Source of the DNA: Magicicada septendecula
Lineage: Eukaryota > Arthropoda > Insecta > Hemiptera > Cicadidae
Length of the DNA: 64,000 nt
Reading direction: 5' to 3'
Assembly (NCBI GenBank): GCA_034769895.1
Contig: CM068373.1
Location: 204,497,964-204,561,963, forward strand
The position numbers and the translations under genes are program-made. Positions 1 to 11,770 of the stretch are shown here, in pieces. Position 1 is the first letter of the stretch. Each line of letters starts with the position of its first letter. The notes beneath the pieces were generated by a model. It was given only the letters and a program-made list of their open reading frames with translations. It did no database searches and had not been told where the DNA came from.

Positions 1-3000
1 ATTTAAACAAAGTGAACTAAGAAACACTGCACCAGGAACACTCAATTAACTCCATAACGAATATCCACAATTGCTGAGACGAGGAAATGGTGAACAGGCA
101 TCTTTATTGGAAGAAATATTTGTCGAGGTGACGGACATTAACCTACACAGTTCTCAGTCGGCCATTTTGGTTTTTCCAGCATCCTATGCGAATTGGAATA
201 AATGAACATCGAGTCTTCACTGGTTCGAATATTATAATATATAAACTTTCAATATTGATTCATAACCTTGTAATTGTTAGTTTTAAGACTTTTAATTGTA
301 AGTGTTATACTTGTAACGTGACAAATACAGGGGATTTTCATTTTATTAAATTTTGGGGTTTGTTAAAAAATATTTATAAATTTAATTTCCAGCTGTGACC
401 AGAACACGTGGTGAATTGAAAAAGGGCTCTAACAAAGGAACAATACGCCTTCGCTGTTGTGCAATCTGTACGAAAGAATGTACTAAGCATCATTTTCTAA
501 GAACTTTGCGAGTGTGTGGCAGTACGCCCGATCGCACCCGACAAGCAGGTGCGCGGACCGACGCCGGTTTGTGAAACTCAAAGATGGCTAAGAGACAAAA
601 ATTCCGAGCACATGTACCAAGTTGACGGATGTGAGTCCTAAGTCCAACCCTTTTCGTGACGTCAACCAGTGGTGAACAAATATCTTCCATGACCAAAACA
701 CAATCAACTGCATGGGTTAAATGGAAAATAACAAGCGACGAAGAACCACAAGGCGTTGTTTTCCACTTTGAAGAAGATGTAATCTAGTTGGCGGTGAGCG
801 CAGAGATGCTTCTTCCCAGTTCACTTACAGACTGTGCCGGGCCAGGTACTGCCCCAAGGTGCTTTTCAAAAAATTTTTATAATTTTCAAGTAAACCGCGA
901 GTTAACGGAACAGTAATGTGGCAGTGAAGTGAATAGTTAACTAAGGAACATCCCAATTTATTTCGGACACACAATCAAATCAAAAAATGAGAAGTTACGA
1001 GCTCGAGAGATAACCACGTTGCTGGCCGGGGGGTATTTCCTAATATGTTCAGGGTTTTGGTGAATTAATAAATCAGGGAAGGTTTTTTTTAATATAGTGT
1101 GTGTGAGAATGTTTGGCACATTGGGAAGTCTGATATCGATATATTAGTATAAGGTAAGCTTGTAGAATAAGGTAGAGGTAGAAAGTGTATTCATGGAACG
1201 AACTACAAAAATAAGAAAGTATTAGACTGCTATTTCATTTGCTAAAGTATGAGTAAAATCTGTTAAAGTTTGTCAATATTTAAAAAATTAAAATGTCATT
1301 CTCTTCCAAAAAAAAATTGTGATATTAATTAACCACTTACATAAATATAAATACATAATTTTTTATTCCACCTACCTGCAAAAGTTCGTTTGGGTCCAGG
1401 ATTCTCGCACGAACGTAAGATGTTAGCGTGGTTTATAGGTTACTGTAATAATTGACATAACTCATTTTGTTTGAAGAGAATTCATGACTTTTTAATTTTT
1501 TAAATATTGACAAACTTTAACAGATTTTACTCATACTTTAGCAAATGAAATAGCAGTCTAATACTTTCTTATTTTTGTAGTTCGTTCCATGAATACACTT
1601 TCTACTCTACCTTATTCTACAAGCTTACCTTATACTAATATATCGATATCAGACCGCCCAATCTGCCAAACATTCTCACACACACTATATTAAAAAAAAC
1701 CTTCCCTGATTTATTAATTGACCAAAACCCTGAACATATTAGGAAATACCCCCCGGCCAGCAACGTGGTTATCTCTCGAGCTCGTAACTTCTCATTTTTT
1801 GATTTGGTTGTGTGTCCGAAATAAATTGGGATGTTCCTTAGTTAACTATTCACTTCACTGCCACATTACTGTTCCGTTAACTCGCGGTTTACTTGAAAAT
1901 TATAAAACTTTTTGAAAAGCCCCTTGGGGCAGTACCTGGCCCGGCACAGTCTGTAAGTGAACTGGGAAGAAGCGTCTCTGCGCTCACCGCCAACTAGATT
2001 ACATCTTCTTCAAAGTGGAAAACAACGCCTTGTGGTTCTTCGTTGCTTGTTATTTTCCATTTAACCCATGCAGTTGATTGTGTTTTGGTCATGGAAGATA
2101 TTTGTTCACCACTGGTTGACGTCACGAAAAGGGTTGGACTTAGGACTCACATCCGTCAACTTGGTACATGTGCTCGGAATTTTTGTCTCTTAGCCATCTT
2201 TGAGTTTCACAAACCGGCGTCGGTCCGCGCACCTGCTTGTCGGGTGCGATCGGGCGTACTGCCACACACTCGCAAAGTTCTTAGAAAATGACGCTTAGTA
2301 CATTCTTTCGTACAGATTGCACAACAGCGAAGGCGTATTGTTCCTTTGTTAGAGCCCTTTTTCAATTCACCACGTGTTCTGGTCACAGTTGGAAATTAAA
2401 TTTATAAATATTTTTTAACAAACCCCAAAATTTAATAAAATGAAAATCCCCTGTATTTGTCACGTTACATACTTTCATGGCCCTACCCTTCTCTGGCTAT
2501 TCATAAAATAACCGTTGAAAGAACCAAATATTATATACACTATTCATGTAAATTTTTTATCGACCGGCCCTGAGTAACGAGTCGATACTGTTGTCAACAA
2601 TCGATTAATCATCAATCTTTCTAATAAATTGTTAATAAATAATATAATTCTGCAAATTGGTTGAAATTTAATTTAAATATAATTAAAAATAAGTTAATTC
2701 AAGACTGCGGACTATCCGAAAGGCGGTATTTACAAAGGAATAAGGAGCATATTGAAGAAGAAGAACCGTCTATCGACTAGTACCGGAGTTAACAATATTA
2801 ACGCAGGAGTTATTCAGAGAAAGTGACACAACAACATAAACAACCATAAAATAATTAAAATTTTTACACAATACTGTTACGAAAATTATTTCTTAATTAT
2901 ATACAACAAAAACACGAAAACAATAATTTTTTCAGAAAACAAAATTTTTTATTTTGAAATAAAAATTTTTTTTTATTTCAAATTTTAATATTATTATTAT

Positions 3001-3029
3001 TTTGTAACCCGAATAAAAGATACGTTACA
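1..3029 (+). repeat. 5' LTR of gypsy element A, interrupted by a fold-back element
   Basis: Bases 1-311 and 2470-3029 match 15344-16211 nearly base for base, apart from the element inserted at 312-2469. The LTR closes with GATACGTTACA at 3029. Its 5' end lies before the window. Confidence 0.88.
312..2469. mobile_element. 2.16-kb fold-back element with about 1-kb inverted arms
   Basis: The left arm (312 to about 1310) and right arm (about 1478-2469) are near-perfect reverse complements around a spacer of about 170 bases. The ends read TGTAACGTGACAAATACAGG and its complement, and the insertion is flanked by the 4-bp duplication TACT (308-311 and 2470-2473). The empty site survives in the other LTR copy near 15650. 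No transposase is visible. The short open frames in the two arms are copies of each other and look fortuitous. TGTAA ends with a 4-bp duplication fit the Ginger-type DNA transposon pattern. Because these ends also resemble the gypsy LTR ends here (TGTAAC...GTTACA), an inverted LTR-like pair moved by a gypsy integrase is an alternative. Confidence 0.85.
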
Positions 3030-3033
3030 AAAT

Positions 3034-3051
3034 TGGCGTCCAACTAAAGGG
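3034..3051 (+). promoter_or_regulatory. Primer-binding site of element A
   Basis: TGGCGTCCAACTAAAGGG begins five bases after the LTR end ACGTTACA, the position and TGG start expected for a tRNA primer-binding site. I do not assign the tRNA. Confidence 0.7.
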
Positions 3052-3063
3052 CTTTAATTAGGG

Positions 3064-4111
3064 TGTAAAGGTCCTCGCCTTTTTACCTTTTTAAAATACT
3101 CTTATCATAATATAATACTTACCGCTGCCAGAATTTTACTTACCGTCATGGTCCCCGTAAAACTTACCTTTTGAAACTGCCTAGGTCGCCACGATATTTT
3201 TACTAAAGGTTAAATATCGAAACCTTCTACACTCTAGCCCTTATAAAATCCCGCTATCTGACCACCCTTAAAACTCAGAAAATCCCAAAGATCGTTACAC
3301 GAGGTTTTCAGCACAGAATAGGAAATGGTTATGGCGTAATAACTTACTCTAACACATACTTTATATTAAATAAAATCTGAATTTATTTTAAGGTGAAATT
3401 ATTTTATGAATTAATAAAATAAACATTTCTTAATCAACTAGCCTATGACAAACTATTATGAACCAGCAGTAAATTTTTTCCCTTAGAGATCTCATTTGAA
3501 ATTTAATACGTTATACATAACAAAGGAAATTACTAAAAATGGTGTTTAATTTTATTCAATTGATTATGTTCTTTAGTTTGCTACTCATCTGGTCAATGCA
3601 ATCCACAATTTCCGCCACCACGTGTTACGCACTTTTTGTTTCTAGAACACGCCGAAAACTGATTTTATACTGTTTAACTTGGATTATTTTCTCAATCACA
3701 AATTTTAAGGCTGTTTCACTAATAACATCACTATTCTTTTCAATCGGTCGGATAACATTGTTCCCAAGCACATTTTTTGGCAAACTGCGCGTTAACACTT
3801 TACTTGATAGGCCGATTAGATTATTTTCGGCCTATCTTGCGCCCGAGGCCACTATTTAACTTACGACCGCTCTGGTTGAAGACTGCTATCTGCTACTGGC
3901 TGATACAACAACTGGTGATAGACTGCAGCCTGTGATTCACAAAGAGCCTGCTGCTGGGCGGTTACGCAATACGTCTGGGCAATTGTTTAGGCTAACTGTG
4001 TGCATTGCTGTACTGGGGCTCCTCACAGGTGAAGTCTGGCAATTTGAAAAGTGATTGAATTGATGCAATATAAAATTAAACTGGGGTAGCTCACAATTCT
4101 GTACCGTTACA
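3064..4111 (-). repeat. 3' LTR of element B
   Basis: 1048-bp direct repeat of 7016-8063. On the plus strand it runs from TGTAAAGGTCC to ACCGTTACA. The run of C at 4114-4122 just outside it is a poly-G polypurine tract on the minus strand. Confidence 0.9.
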
Positions 4112-5599
4112 ATACCCCCCCCAATAAGAGGTTGAAGGCCGAAGCGTTCAAACTCTTATTGCCTAAACCCTAAGAGGATCAGTGAGGATATGGTGCCGCA
4201 ACCCCCCTGCACTCTACTAATCATGGGTTCTTACCCCCCTAGTCTGGCGGCTGTGACAGCACCCATCCGACCTTACTGGACTTCTCTGTTCGAGATCCCA
4301 ACACCGAAAAATCGAACAGATACCCGCCCCAGTATCGCCTGACTTTAAAACATTCAATTAAAAAATCGACAAGCGGTCTTCCATCACTCCATATCCCACA
4401 ACTGATTTGTTTCCTCTTAGCCGTACTGGTTCATTGACAACGTACTGGCTCATTTTATATTATAGAATATCTCTTAACCCTAGAATATAGTGTTAATAAA
4501 ACAATATAGGTTTACAATGGTACACATGAATAATATTCCCCGTACAATATTGCCCTCCAAAATAATACATAGATTATACAAGGTATCCTTAACTACTATA
4601 TATGTATAGGACAAAAAATTCATGACATATGAAAAGTCTATATGGACAGTAATATACACATCTTATTTTCCAAACACTATCTCAGCTTTAATGTTCTTTG
4701 AGTTTTTTAATTTAAATACAAATTTTAGGTATTATTTTTTTTTTCCTCAATTAGTATTTAATTTATAATTCCGATTTGAATTCAAATGAAAATAAAGTTA
4801 AGTTCGTTATTAAAAATCATTTTTTCTATTAATTTAATTACCAAATTAGTTTAATTTTATTTGATTAGTAATCTCAGAATTAATTACATTTTTCAAAATG
4901 ATCCTACATAAATATATATTCCATACATTATTAAAATAATTTACCTTCATTTCTCCACATCTGGTATTTCTTTTTATTTTATAATAGGATTTTCCTACTG
5001 GCAATGATTCAGCAGACTACAACACTTTTGTTATTGTCAACTCAGCTTCAACACCTCTGGCTGTAAACATTAGTCAAAACATACAACACACCTGTTTACA
5101 TAAACAGTCGTCTGCCAGACTGGTGTTATAAACACTCTCAGTTTCAACACTCAAAATTACATCTCCCTAATACCTATACTTTTAATTTCCACAAATCTTT
5201 TAATGTTAACATATTTGTCAATTTCTATTTATTACAATTCAAACCAAAATTAATTTTGCTTCATTAATAAAATTAACCTTTTTAAATTATTTGTTTAACT
5301 TGACAATTATTTAATAACCTCCACTCAAAACAGTTTAGCTGTAATTATATTATTTAAAACATTTTTAATATACACACATCGTACAAAATAGACTTAAATA
5401 TTATTATGCCATTTGTTCTTATTACAAACATACGTTACCTATAAGCTATACTGTACATTGCAGCAAAATAATATTAACACAATACATTTATTTACAAATT
5501 TTCGTCATATCCAATTATTATTTGTCACACTTTAATACCTGATTCAGCCAAGTCGTTACCATATACTAAAGTATTTAAAATGTCCATACACTGCTTTTT

Positions 5600-6845
5600 A
5601 CTTCAGCCTCCATCGTCATGTATATACCTAACATATTTATAGCATAAATCATTTTTATTTACATCCAATTTATTATTATTATTATTATTATTATAAACCA
5701 TTACCTCTATATCATTCATTATCCCTTTTATTATGTCATAAAACTTGTCACTATCAATTATTTTTGTCCAGTCTCTGTAAGTATTTTTTTCTCAACATCA
5801 AGTCAGTTATTTTATCATTTATAACAGTTGTATTCAAATATTCCTCTGTCTCTTTTTCATAATGCAATTCACTTTCTTCATCTCTCTCAATATCTAACAC
5901 CTGCACCAACATTTCATAACCTCTATTAATCTCAAAAAATTTTATTTCTCTCTCTCTTTCATTACAACACCTCTCATAACCATACTGAACTCTCCCATTC
6001 CATGCAAAGGGAACCATTAAATATTTATTACCTCTACTGGCTTCACCAGTTAAATCACAAAAAAATACAGGGACCATCTGAAGACACCTTGTCTTCCATA
6101 CAAATACAGGAGGAAACTCTGTCCTCATTAAACACCTGTGAAAACTCTGTTTCACCATAAAATTGGAGAAAATCTGCCCTTTGCCCATTTAACCTCTCTA
6201 CACACACACACTTATAACCTCATCAACACTTTCTCTGCTCACAATCTTACACTCTAACACCACGTTTTTAATTTTACCACTGTTACTTACCGTACCATTC
6301 TTAGATACCCCATTTTCAGCTATATAATCATTATTCTTATTTAATGTTATTTCATCATTATAATTACTTGTATTACTCCCACTTACCTCAGAATTGTAAT
6401 CACCATCATTATCTTCACTAGTCAACACTACCTCTCCCACTATTTTGTCACCGTTATTTATGAATTCATTATTAGAATTATCGTTATCACTCGCCTGGTT
6501 AATTATTCCCTCACTATCATTAACAACATTACTATCACTTACCTGTTTTGATTCAACTTCTGTACTCACTTTTAATTGATATCCATCTCCCTCCCACTTC
6601 TCGTCTTGTTTATTCATTATTGTGTTTGACTCGACAAAACGTTTATCCATCATATCAAAACCCTTGTTCAAAATTTCCGCCCTCTCATCTAATTTTTTAT
6701 CAATCATTCGCAACATATTCATTATATTTAAAAAATAATCAGATTCACTCATATCATCATTATTTTCCTTATTATCTTCCACCTGATCATCTGTACTAGT
6801 GCTAAATAAGTCAATGTTGTTGATTCTGTCACTATTATTTTCCAT
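5600..6845 (-). CDS. Coding part of element B, protein of unknown function
   Basis: Reading starts with MENNSDRINNIDLF at 6845. The N-terminal part is acidic and Asn/Ser/Asp-rich, with a short predicted coiled coil (FLNIMNMLRMIDKKLDERAE). The C-terminal part is lysine- and glutamate-rich, with a charged block containing YERCCNEREREIKFFEI. The same kind of block (SERYCERKREVEIFKI) occurs in the protein of element C, so the two are homologous. I recognise no capsid, protease or polymerase motif. The region is broken. It could be a divergent gag derivative kept by a non-autonomous element or an unrelated cargo protein; the sequence does not decide. Confidence 0.55.
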
Positions 6846-7015
6846 TTTTGTTTTATATTATTTTTTACATCGCTATCAAAACATAACCTAATTTCCACAA
6901 CGTAATTATATACGATTAATTTTACAAATACGTCAGTACCAAATCCTACCTTCTGTGCTTTGAAACAGGTCTAGTTCCTATAATATTTATATGAACATCC
7001 TGGCAGGGGCGTCGT

Positions 7016-8063
7016 TGTAAAGGTCCTCGCCTTTTTACCTTTTTAAAATACTCTTATCATAATATAATACTTACCGCTGCCAGAATTTTACTTACCGTCA
7101 TGGTCCCCGTAAAACTTACCTTTTGAAACTGCCTAGGTCGCCACGATATTTTTACTAAAGGTTAAATATCGAAACCTTCTACACTCTAGCCCTTATAAAC
7201 CCCCTCTATCTGACCACCCTTAAAACTCAGAAAATCCAAAAGATCGTTACACGAGGTTTTCAGCACAGAATAGGAAATGGTTATGGCGTAATAACTTACT
7301 CTAACACATACTTTATATTAAATAAAATCTGAATTTATTTTAAGGTGAAATTATTTTATGAATTAATAAAATAAACATTTCTTAATCAACTAGCCTATGA
7401 CAAACTATTATGAACCAGTAGTAAATTTTTTCCCTTAGAGATTTCATTTGAAATTTAATACGTTATACATAACAAAGGAAATTACTAAAAATGGTGTTTA
7501 ATTTTATTCAATTGATTATGTTCTTTAGTTTGCTACTCATCTGGTCAATGCAATCCACAATTTCTGCCACCACGTGTTACGCACTTTTTGTTTCTAGAAC
7601 ACTCCGAAAACTGATTTTATACTGTTTAACTTGGATTATTTTCTCAATCACAAATTTTAAGGCTGTTTCACTAATAACATCACTATTCTTTTCAATCGGT
7701 CGGCTTACATTGTTCGCAAGCACATTTTTTGGCAAAGTACGCGTTAACACTTTACTTGATAGGCCGATTAGATTATTTTCGGCCTATCTTGCGCCCGAGG
7801 CCACTATTTAACTTACGACCGCTCTGGTTGAAGACTGCTATCTGCTACTGGCTGATGCAACAACTGGTGATAGACTGCAGCCTGTGATTCACAAAGAGCC
7901 TGCTGCTGGGCAGTTACGCGATACGTCTGGGCAATTGTTTAGGCTAACTGTGTGCATTGCTGTACTGGGGCTCCTCACAGGTGAAGTCTGGCAATTTGAA
8001 AGGTGATTCAATTGATGCAATATAAAATTAAACTGGGGTAGCTCACAATTCTGTACCGTTACA
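7016..8063 (-). repeat. 5' LTR of element B
   Basis: Direct repeat of 3064-4111 with the same termini. It is followed on the plus strand by AGGG, which matches the four bases before 3064. No clear TGG-type primer site follows it on the minus strand: the adjacent bases read ACGACGCCCCTGCCAGG. Confidence 0.9.
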
Positions 8064-8143
8064 AGGGATTGAAAGGCTGTAATAACTCGCCCAATTTCTA
8101 ATTCAAGCTTGGCAGCGGTTATCCAGCCAGAGAAACAGGAAAG

Positions 8144-10250
8144 ATGCAACGCCATGCCACATCCAAGAAAAGGGCGGCAGAGGCCGAAAAAGAAATTAAT
8201 ATGGAGGATAAGGAGGCAACGCCGGTGGAAGACGTAGAAAGGTTATTACCCCCAGCGGAACCTAAACAGCCCGCACCACCAGAGGAACAACCTGAAAAAC
8301 CCACGCAAACAGAGGACGTGGCAATACAAGAAATGTTCAGGCAGATGATGGAGAAAATTAATGAAACTAGTAAGAAAATGGATTCTACAAAAGAATAATT
8401 GAGAAAGGGCATAGGAGAAACTAGTAAGAAGATGGATACCACAAAAGAAGAATTGAAGAAGGACAACTAAGCAACAAAGGAAGAATTGGGTAGTAAAATT
8501 GAAAACACCAATAAGAGAATTAAGGAAACCAGCAAGAAGATGGAAGAAAACAGCAAGAAGATGGAAGGTGATAACCAACAATTGAAGAAAGAATTAAGGG
8601 AAAATAACAAGAAAATGGAAGAGAAGATGGGGGAGAGGTTGGAAGAATTAAGAGAGGATAACCAACTATTAAGGGAAGAATTAAGGGAGGTTAACCAAGA
8701 GAATCTAGACAAGTTAGACGAACGAATGGAACTATTAAGAGAAGAAATTAACAAAGAACTTAAGGATAATAAGAAATCTATAAATAAAAAGTTGGAAGAA
8801 GAAACAACAATTATAAACCAACAGATCAGAGAAGTTGATGAAAGATGTCGGCTAACTGAAGGGGAAGTACAAGAATTCAAAGAAGTGGTAAACACCAAGG
8901 TCACGAATATTGAAGAATATGGTCGCAAGAAGGCAGAAGAGAACCGAAAGGAAAGCCAGGAAGAACTAAGTAAAGTACATAACCAAATTACTGAAAGGTG
9001 CGACGGAATGGAGGTAGTGATGACGAACATCACCGGTCAAGTGCGGCAGAGCCAGGAGGAAATGGAAGCAATTCGGAACTGACCAACCAACTTCACAAAT
9101 ATCCCCATCAACGAAAATAGTGAATGGCTGAACTTCCGCCAATATAAAAGGAAGCCAATGGAGTTCTTGGCCCGGATCGAGGAGTACATGGCCAAACATA
9201 GAGGAAATAGGTGGCTAAATAATCGAGAGCTGTTGGACGAATCATTCCGTGAAATGACGGACAACTGGTGGATGGCAAATCGGAGTGAGATAGAGGATTA
9301 CCAGCAATTTAAGAATTTGTTCAAGGCGAAGTATTGGTCGGAGACCACCCAAAATTTAATACGGGACAACACCTGCCATGGCCGATACAAGACACAATTT
9401 GGTAATATGATGACCGCGTATTTCCTGGGGAAGGTATGTCTGGTGAAGCACCTGGAACCGGCCATACCAGAAGAATGCCTAGTAAATAAACTCTCATACC
9501 ATTATGATGAAGAGGTCATACGAGCAAGAAGGGGTACCCAAATAAAGACCATCCAGGTGATGACGGAACTATTAGAAAACTAAGAGAATGAGGAATACTA
9601 TCGGCAAAGCAGAAGAAGGAATGAGCGGCCAGAATTCCGAAGTAATCCGTACCTGAACAACAATAATCATCAGAACAGCAGTGGGTACCAAGGGAACTGA
9701 TATAATCCCAATTATAACAATCATAGTAATACCAACAGTAGTAATAATAATAATAATAATAATGGTCCCATGAACCAAAATATCAACAGGAATAATAACG
9801 GGTACCCCGGTAATAGAACCAATTATTACCCAAATCCAAATGTAAATAGCCAGAGAAACCCAAACCATACTAATAATACCGAACGGTATTATAATAACAA
9901 TAGGGGTTACCCAAATAACAATACCAATAACAACAACAGGTTCTCCCGACCCCAGGTAAATTTTATATGCGCCGAATGAAACAGCCAACGCAGATACCAC
10001 CATCAACGGTGGAACAGTTTCCATAAATATGAAGACCGACGCAGAAGCCGAGAACGGGATAGTTCAAGGTATAATCCGCCTAGACGAAGTACCAGTCTAG
10101 ATGACCCCGAGCGGCAACCAACTAGAGAACAACTATTCGAACAGCGAAAGGAACGGCTGGAACCCACTCAAGGTTTCCCGACTGACACCTCAGTTGGTCC
10201 AAACAATAATAACCAAGAAAATGAGAATTTAAATGGGAGGAGGCAGTAAT
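8144..10250 (+). mobile_element. gag region of gypsy element A
   Basis: Begins with MQRHATSKKRAAEAE at 8144, shortly after the leader. A proline-rich stretch is followed by a long Glu/Lys coiled coil built from repeated ETSKKMD-type units (about 8300-9060). A capsid-like segment follows (NSEWLNFRQYKRKPMEFLARIEEY onward, about 9100-9580), then an Asn-rich tail with AAT/AAC triplet runs (about 9650-10020) and a basic Arg-rich end. This order matches the gag of insect gypsy elements. The region is broken in a few places. Confidence 0.8.
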
Positions 10251-10299
10251 AAATAATCAGGACCTTTTGCTGCTCCTATCTCCTGGGTATTAAAGAGAG

Positions 10300-10608
10300 T
10301 TGCCAAGAGCAACTAATAATAACAATCTTACCATTATTAGTTGTAATTATTTAAAAAACATACGAAACGAACTATTGGAGGAGGACGACACTCGCCTCCA
10401 TAGTATAATTAATGAAATAATTTACATTAATGCAGAAATAGAAGGAATCTTTGCACAGCTAATGATTGATACAGGTGCGAATGTATCTATTATTAACTCA
10501 ACAGAATTGGAGAGAATCCAAGAGAAATGTGGTCAATTATTGCCGACTTTACCAATAAATAATATCATATTAATAGGTGCCACTGGTCGCCAAAGCAAGA
10601 CTATCTAG
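10300..10608 (+). mobile_element. Aspartic protease part of element A
   Basis: Contains the retropepsin active-site motif LMIDTGANVSII, followed by INNIILIGATGR, the flap-side segment seen also in element D. It lies between gag and the integrase remnant. As part of a broken pol it is not expected to act. Confidence 0.8.
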
Positions 10609-10613
10609 AAGCC

Positions 10614-11039
10614 ATGGAGGAATTCCTCAACTTGGCATACCATCCAGCTATAGGAATTACCCCATACTCCGCCATGTACGAAAAACCACCCCCACGAGAG
10701 ATCGAAGAAATCCTAGAGTTCCCTATAAATAATATTTACAAATTTGACAAGGTAAAGTTCTACAACAAGGTGGCCGAAGACCAGGAAAAACGGCACAATA
10801 AGTATCGAAAGGCTAGTGGTAAAATAATAACTTATGAAAAGGGAGAAAAAATCTTATTAAAAAATCGTGAACTACCCAGCACACTGGAAGGAATAACGAA
10901 GAAGTTATTGCTGTTATACACAGGACCATATGTAATCTCCAATATAAAAAACAATAATACTTATGAAGTAAAGGAAATGGATTCAGAAAGGATCAAAGGT
11001 GTATATAACCAGGCTTCCATGAAAAAATATTATGAGTAA
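10614..11039 (+). mobile_element. Integrase C-terminal part of element A
   Basis: The peptide LNLAYHPAIGITPYSAMYEK, then GEKILLKNRELPS and TGPYVISNIK, matches the end of a gypsy integrase (core domain end plus C-terminal DNA-binding fold). It also matches the integrase of element D. It ends with KKYYE at 11039. Part of a broken pol. Confidence 0.8.
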
Positions 11040-11770
11040 TTGGATGTATATAAAGGAATTTTGAAAATTAACTAAATTCTAAAAACTAAGTAAGCACATC
11101 TTACTACCAAATATTTATGAAACGACTTTTGGAATAAAGAAAAAAAAAGGAATTTTAAAAATTAACTAAATTCAAAAAAATAAAAAGAAAAAGAATTTTG
11201 AAAAATAAATAACTAAAAAAAAAAGAATAAGTAAGTACATCTTACTACCAGCTATTTATGAAACTCATTTAAGAAATAAAAAGAAAAGAATTTTGAATAA
11301 TAAACCAATAAATTCAAAAAACCAAGTAAGTACAACTTACTACCAAATATTTATGAAATGACTTTTGAAATAAAGAAAGGGAAGAGAATTTAGAAAAATT
11401 AACTAAATTCACAGATATAGTAAGATCACCTTACTACCAAACAATTTAAGAAAACACTTTATGGAAATGAAAAGAAAAGGAATTTAGAATAAAATCAACA
11501 AAATTCAAATATCTTGTAATATCAAATTACAAACAACAATTTATGAAACGACTTTTGAAATAAAGGAAAAGAAAAAGAATTTTGAAAAATAATAAAATAA
11601 ATTCTAAAAAACACATCTGACTACCAAATATTTATGAAACTCAAATCATGGAATATAAAAGAAAAGAAAAATGAATTTTGAAGAATAGCCACAACATTCA
11701 AAAGGAAGAGTAAGTTCACATTACAAACAATTATATGTGGAACCAATTATGAAAAAATTTTGAGAATAAA
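11040..11770 (+). repeat. Degenerate tandem array, unit about 94 bp, about seven copies
   Basis: A unit containing ACTACCAAATATTTATGAAA, then ACTTTTGAAATAAAG and GAATTTTGAAAAATAA, recurs near 11095, 11237, 11331, 11425, 11519, 11612 and 11714. Spacing is 93-94 bases for most steps. The copies have drifted, mainly by A-rich indels. The array sits directly after the integrase stop in the 3' untranslated part of element A. Confidence 0.8.

Larger units (their letters stand above)
3064..8063 (-). mobile_element. LTR element B without pol, inserted into element A
   Basis: Two 1048-bp LTRs (3064-4111 and 7016-8063) flank about 2.9 kb and are themselves flanked by the 4-bp duplication AGGG (3060-3063 and 8064-8067). 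The coding strand is minus: on that strand a poly-G polypurine tract lies just before the LTR at 3064-4111, which is therefore the 3' LTR. The interior carries one coding region for a protein of unknown function and no protease, reverse transcriptase or integrase. The LTR copies differ by about one to two percent, so the insertion is recent. The coding part looks broken, with about two breaks. Size and layout fit a LARD-type or TR-GAG-type non-autonomous element; the protein is related to that of element C. Confidence 0.85.

Noticed and set aside
490-2291. Open frames in both arms of the fold-back element
   Set aside because: They are mirror copies from the inverted arms, are short, and show no family motif; a THAP-like zinc finger was considered but the Cys/His pattern does not fit.
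3539-3859. 106-residue hydrophobic open frame on the plus strand of the element B LTR, repeated at 7491-7811
   Set aside because: It is antisense to the element's coding strand, lies inside the LTR, and several of the differences between the two copies change the protein, so it looks fortuitous.
8246-9033. Long minus-strand frames rich in Ser and Leu opposite the gag of element A
   Set aside because: They are antisense shadows of the Glu/Lys coiled-coil repeat.
9572-10024. Isoleucine/valine-rich minus-strand frame resembling a membrane protein
   Set aside because: It is the complement of the Asn-rich AAT/AAC triplet region of gag.
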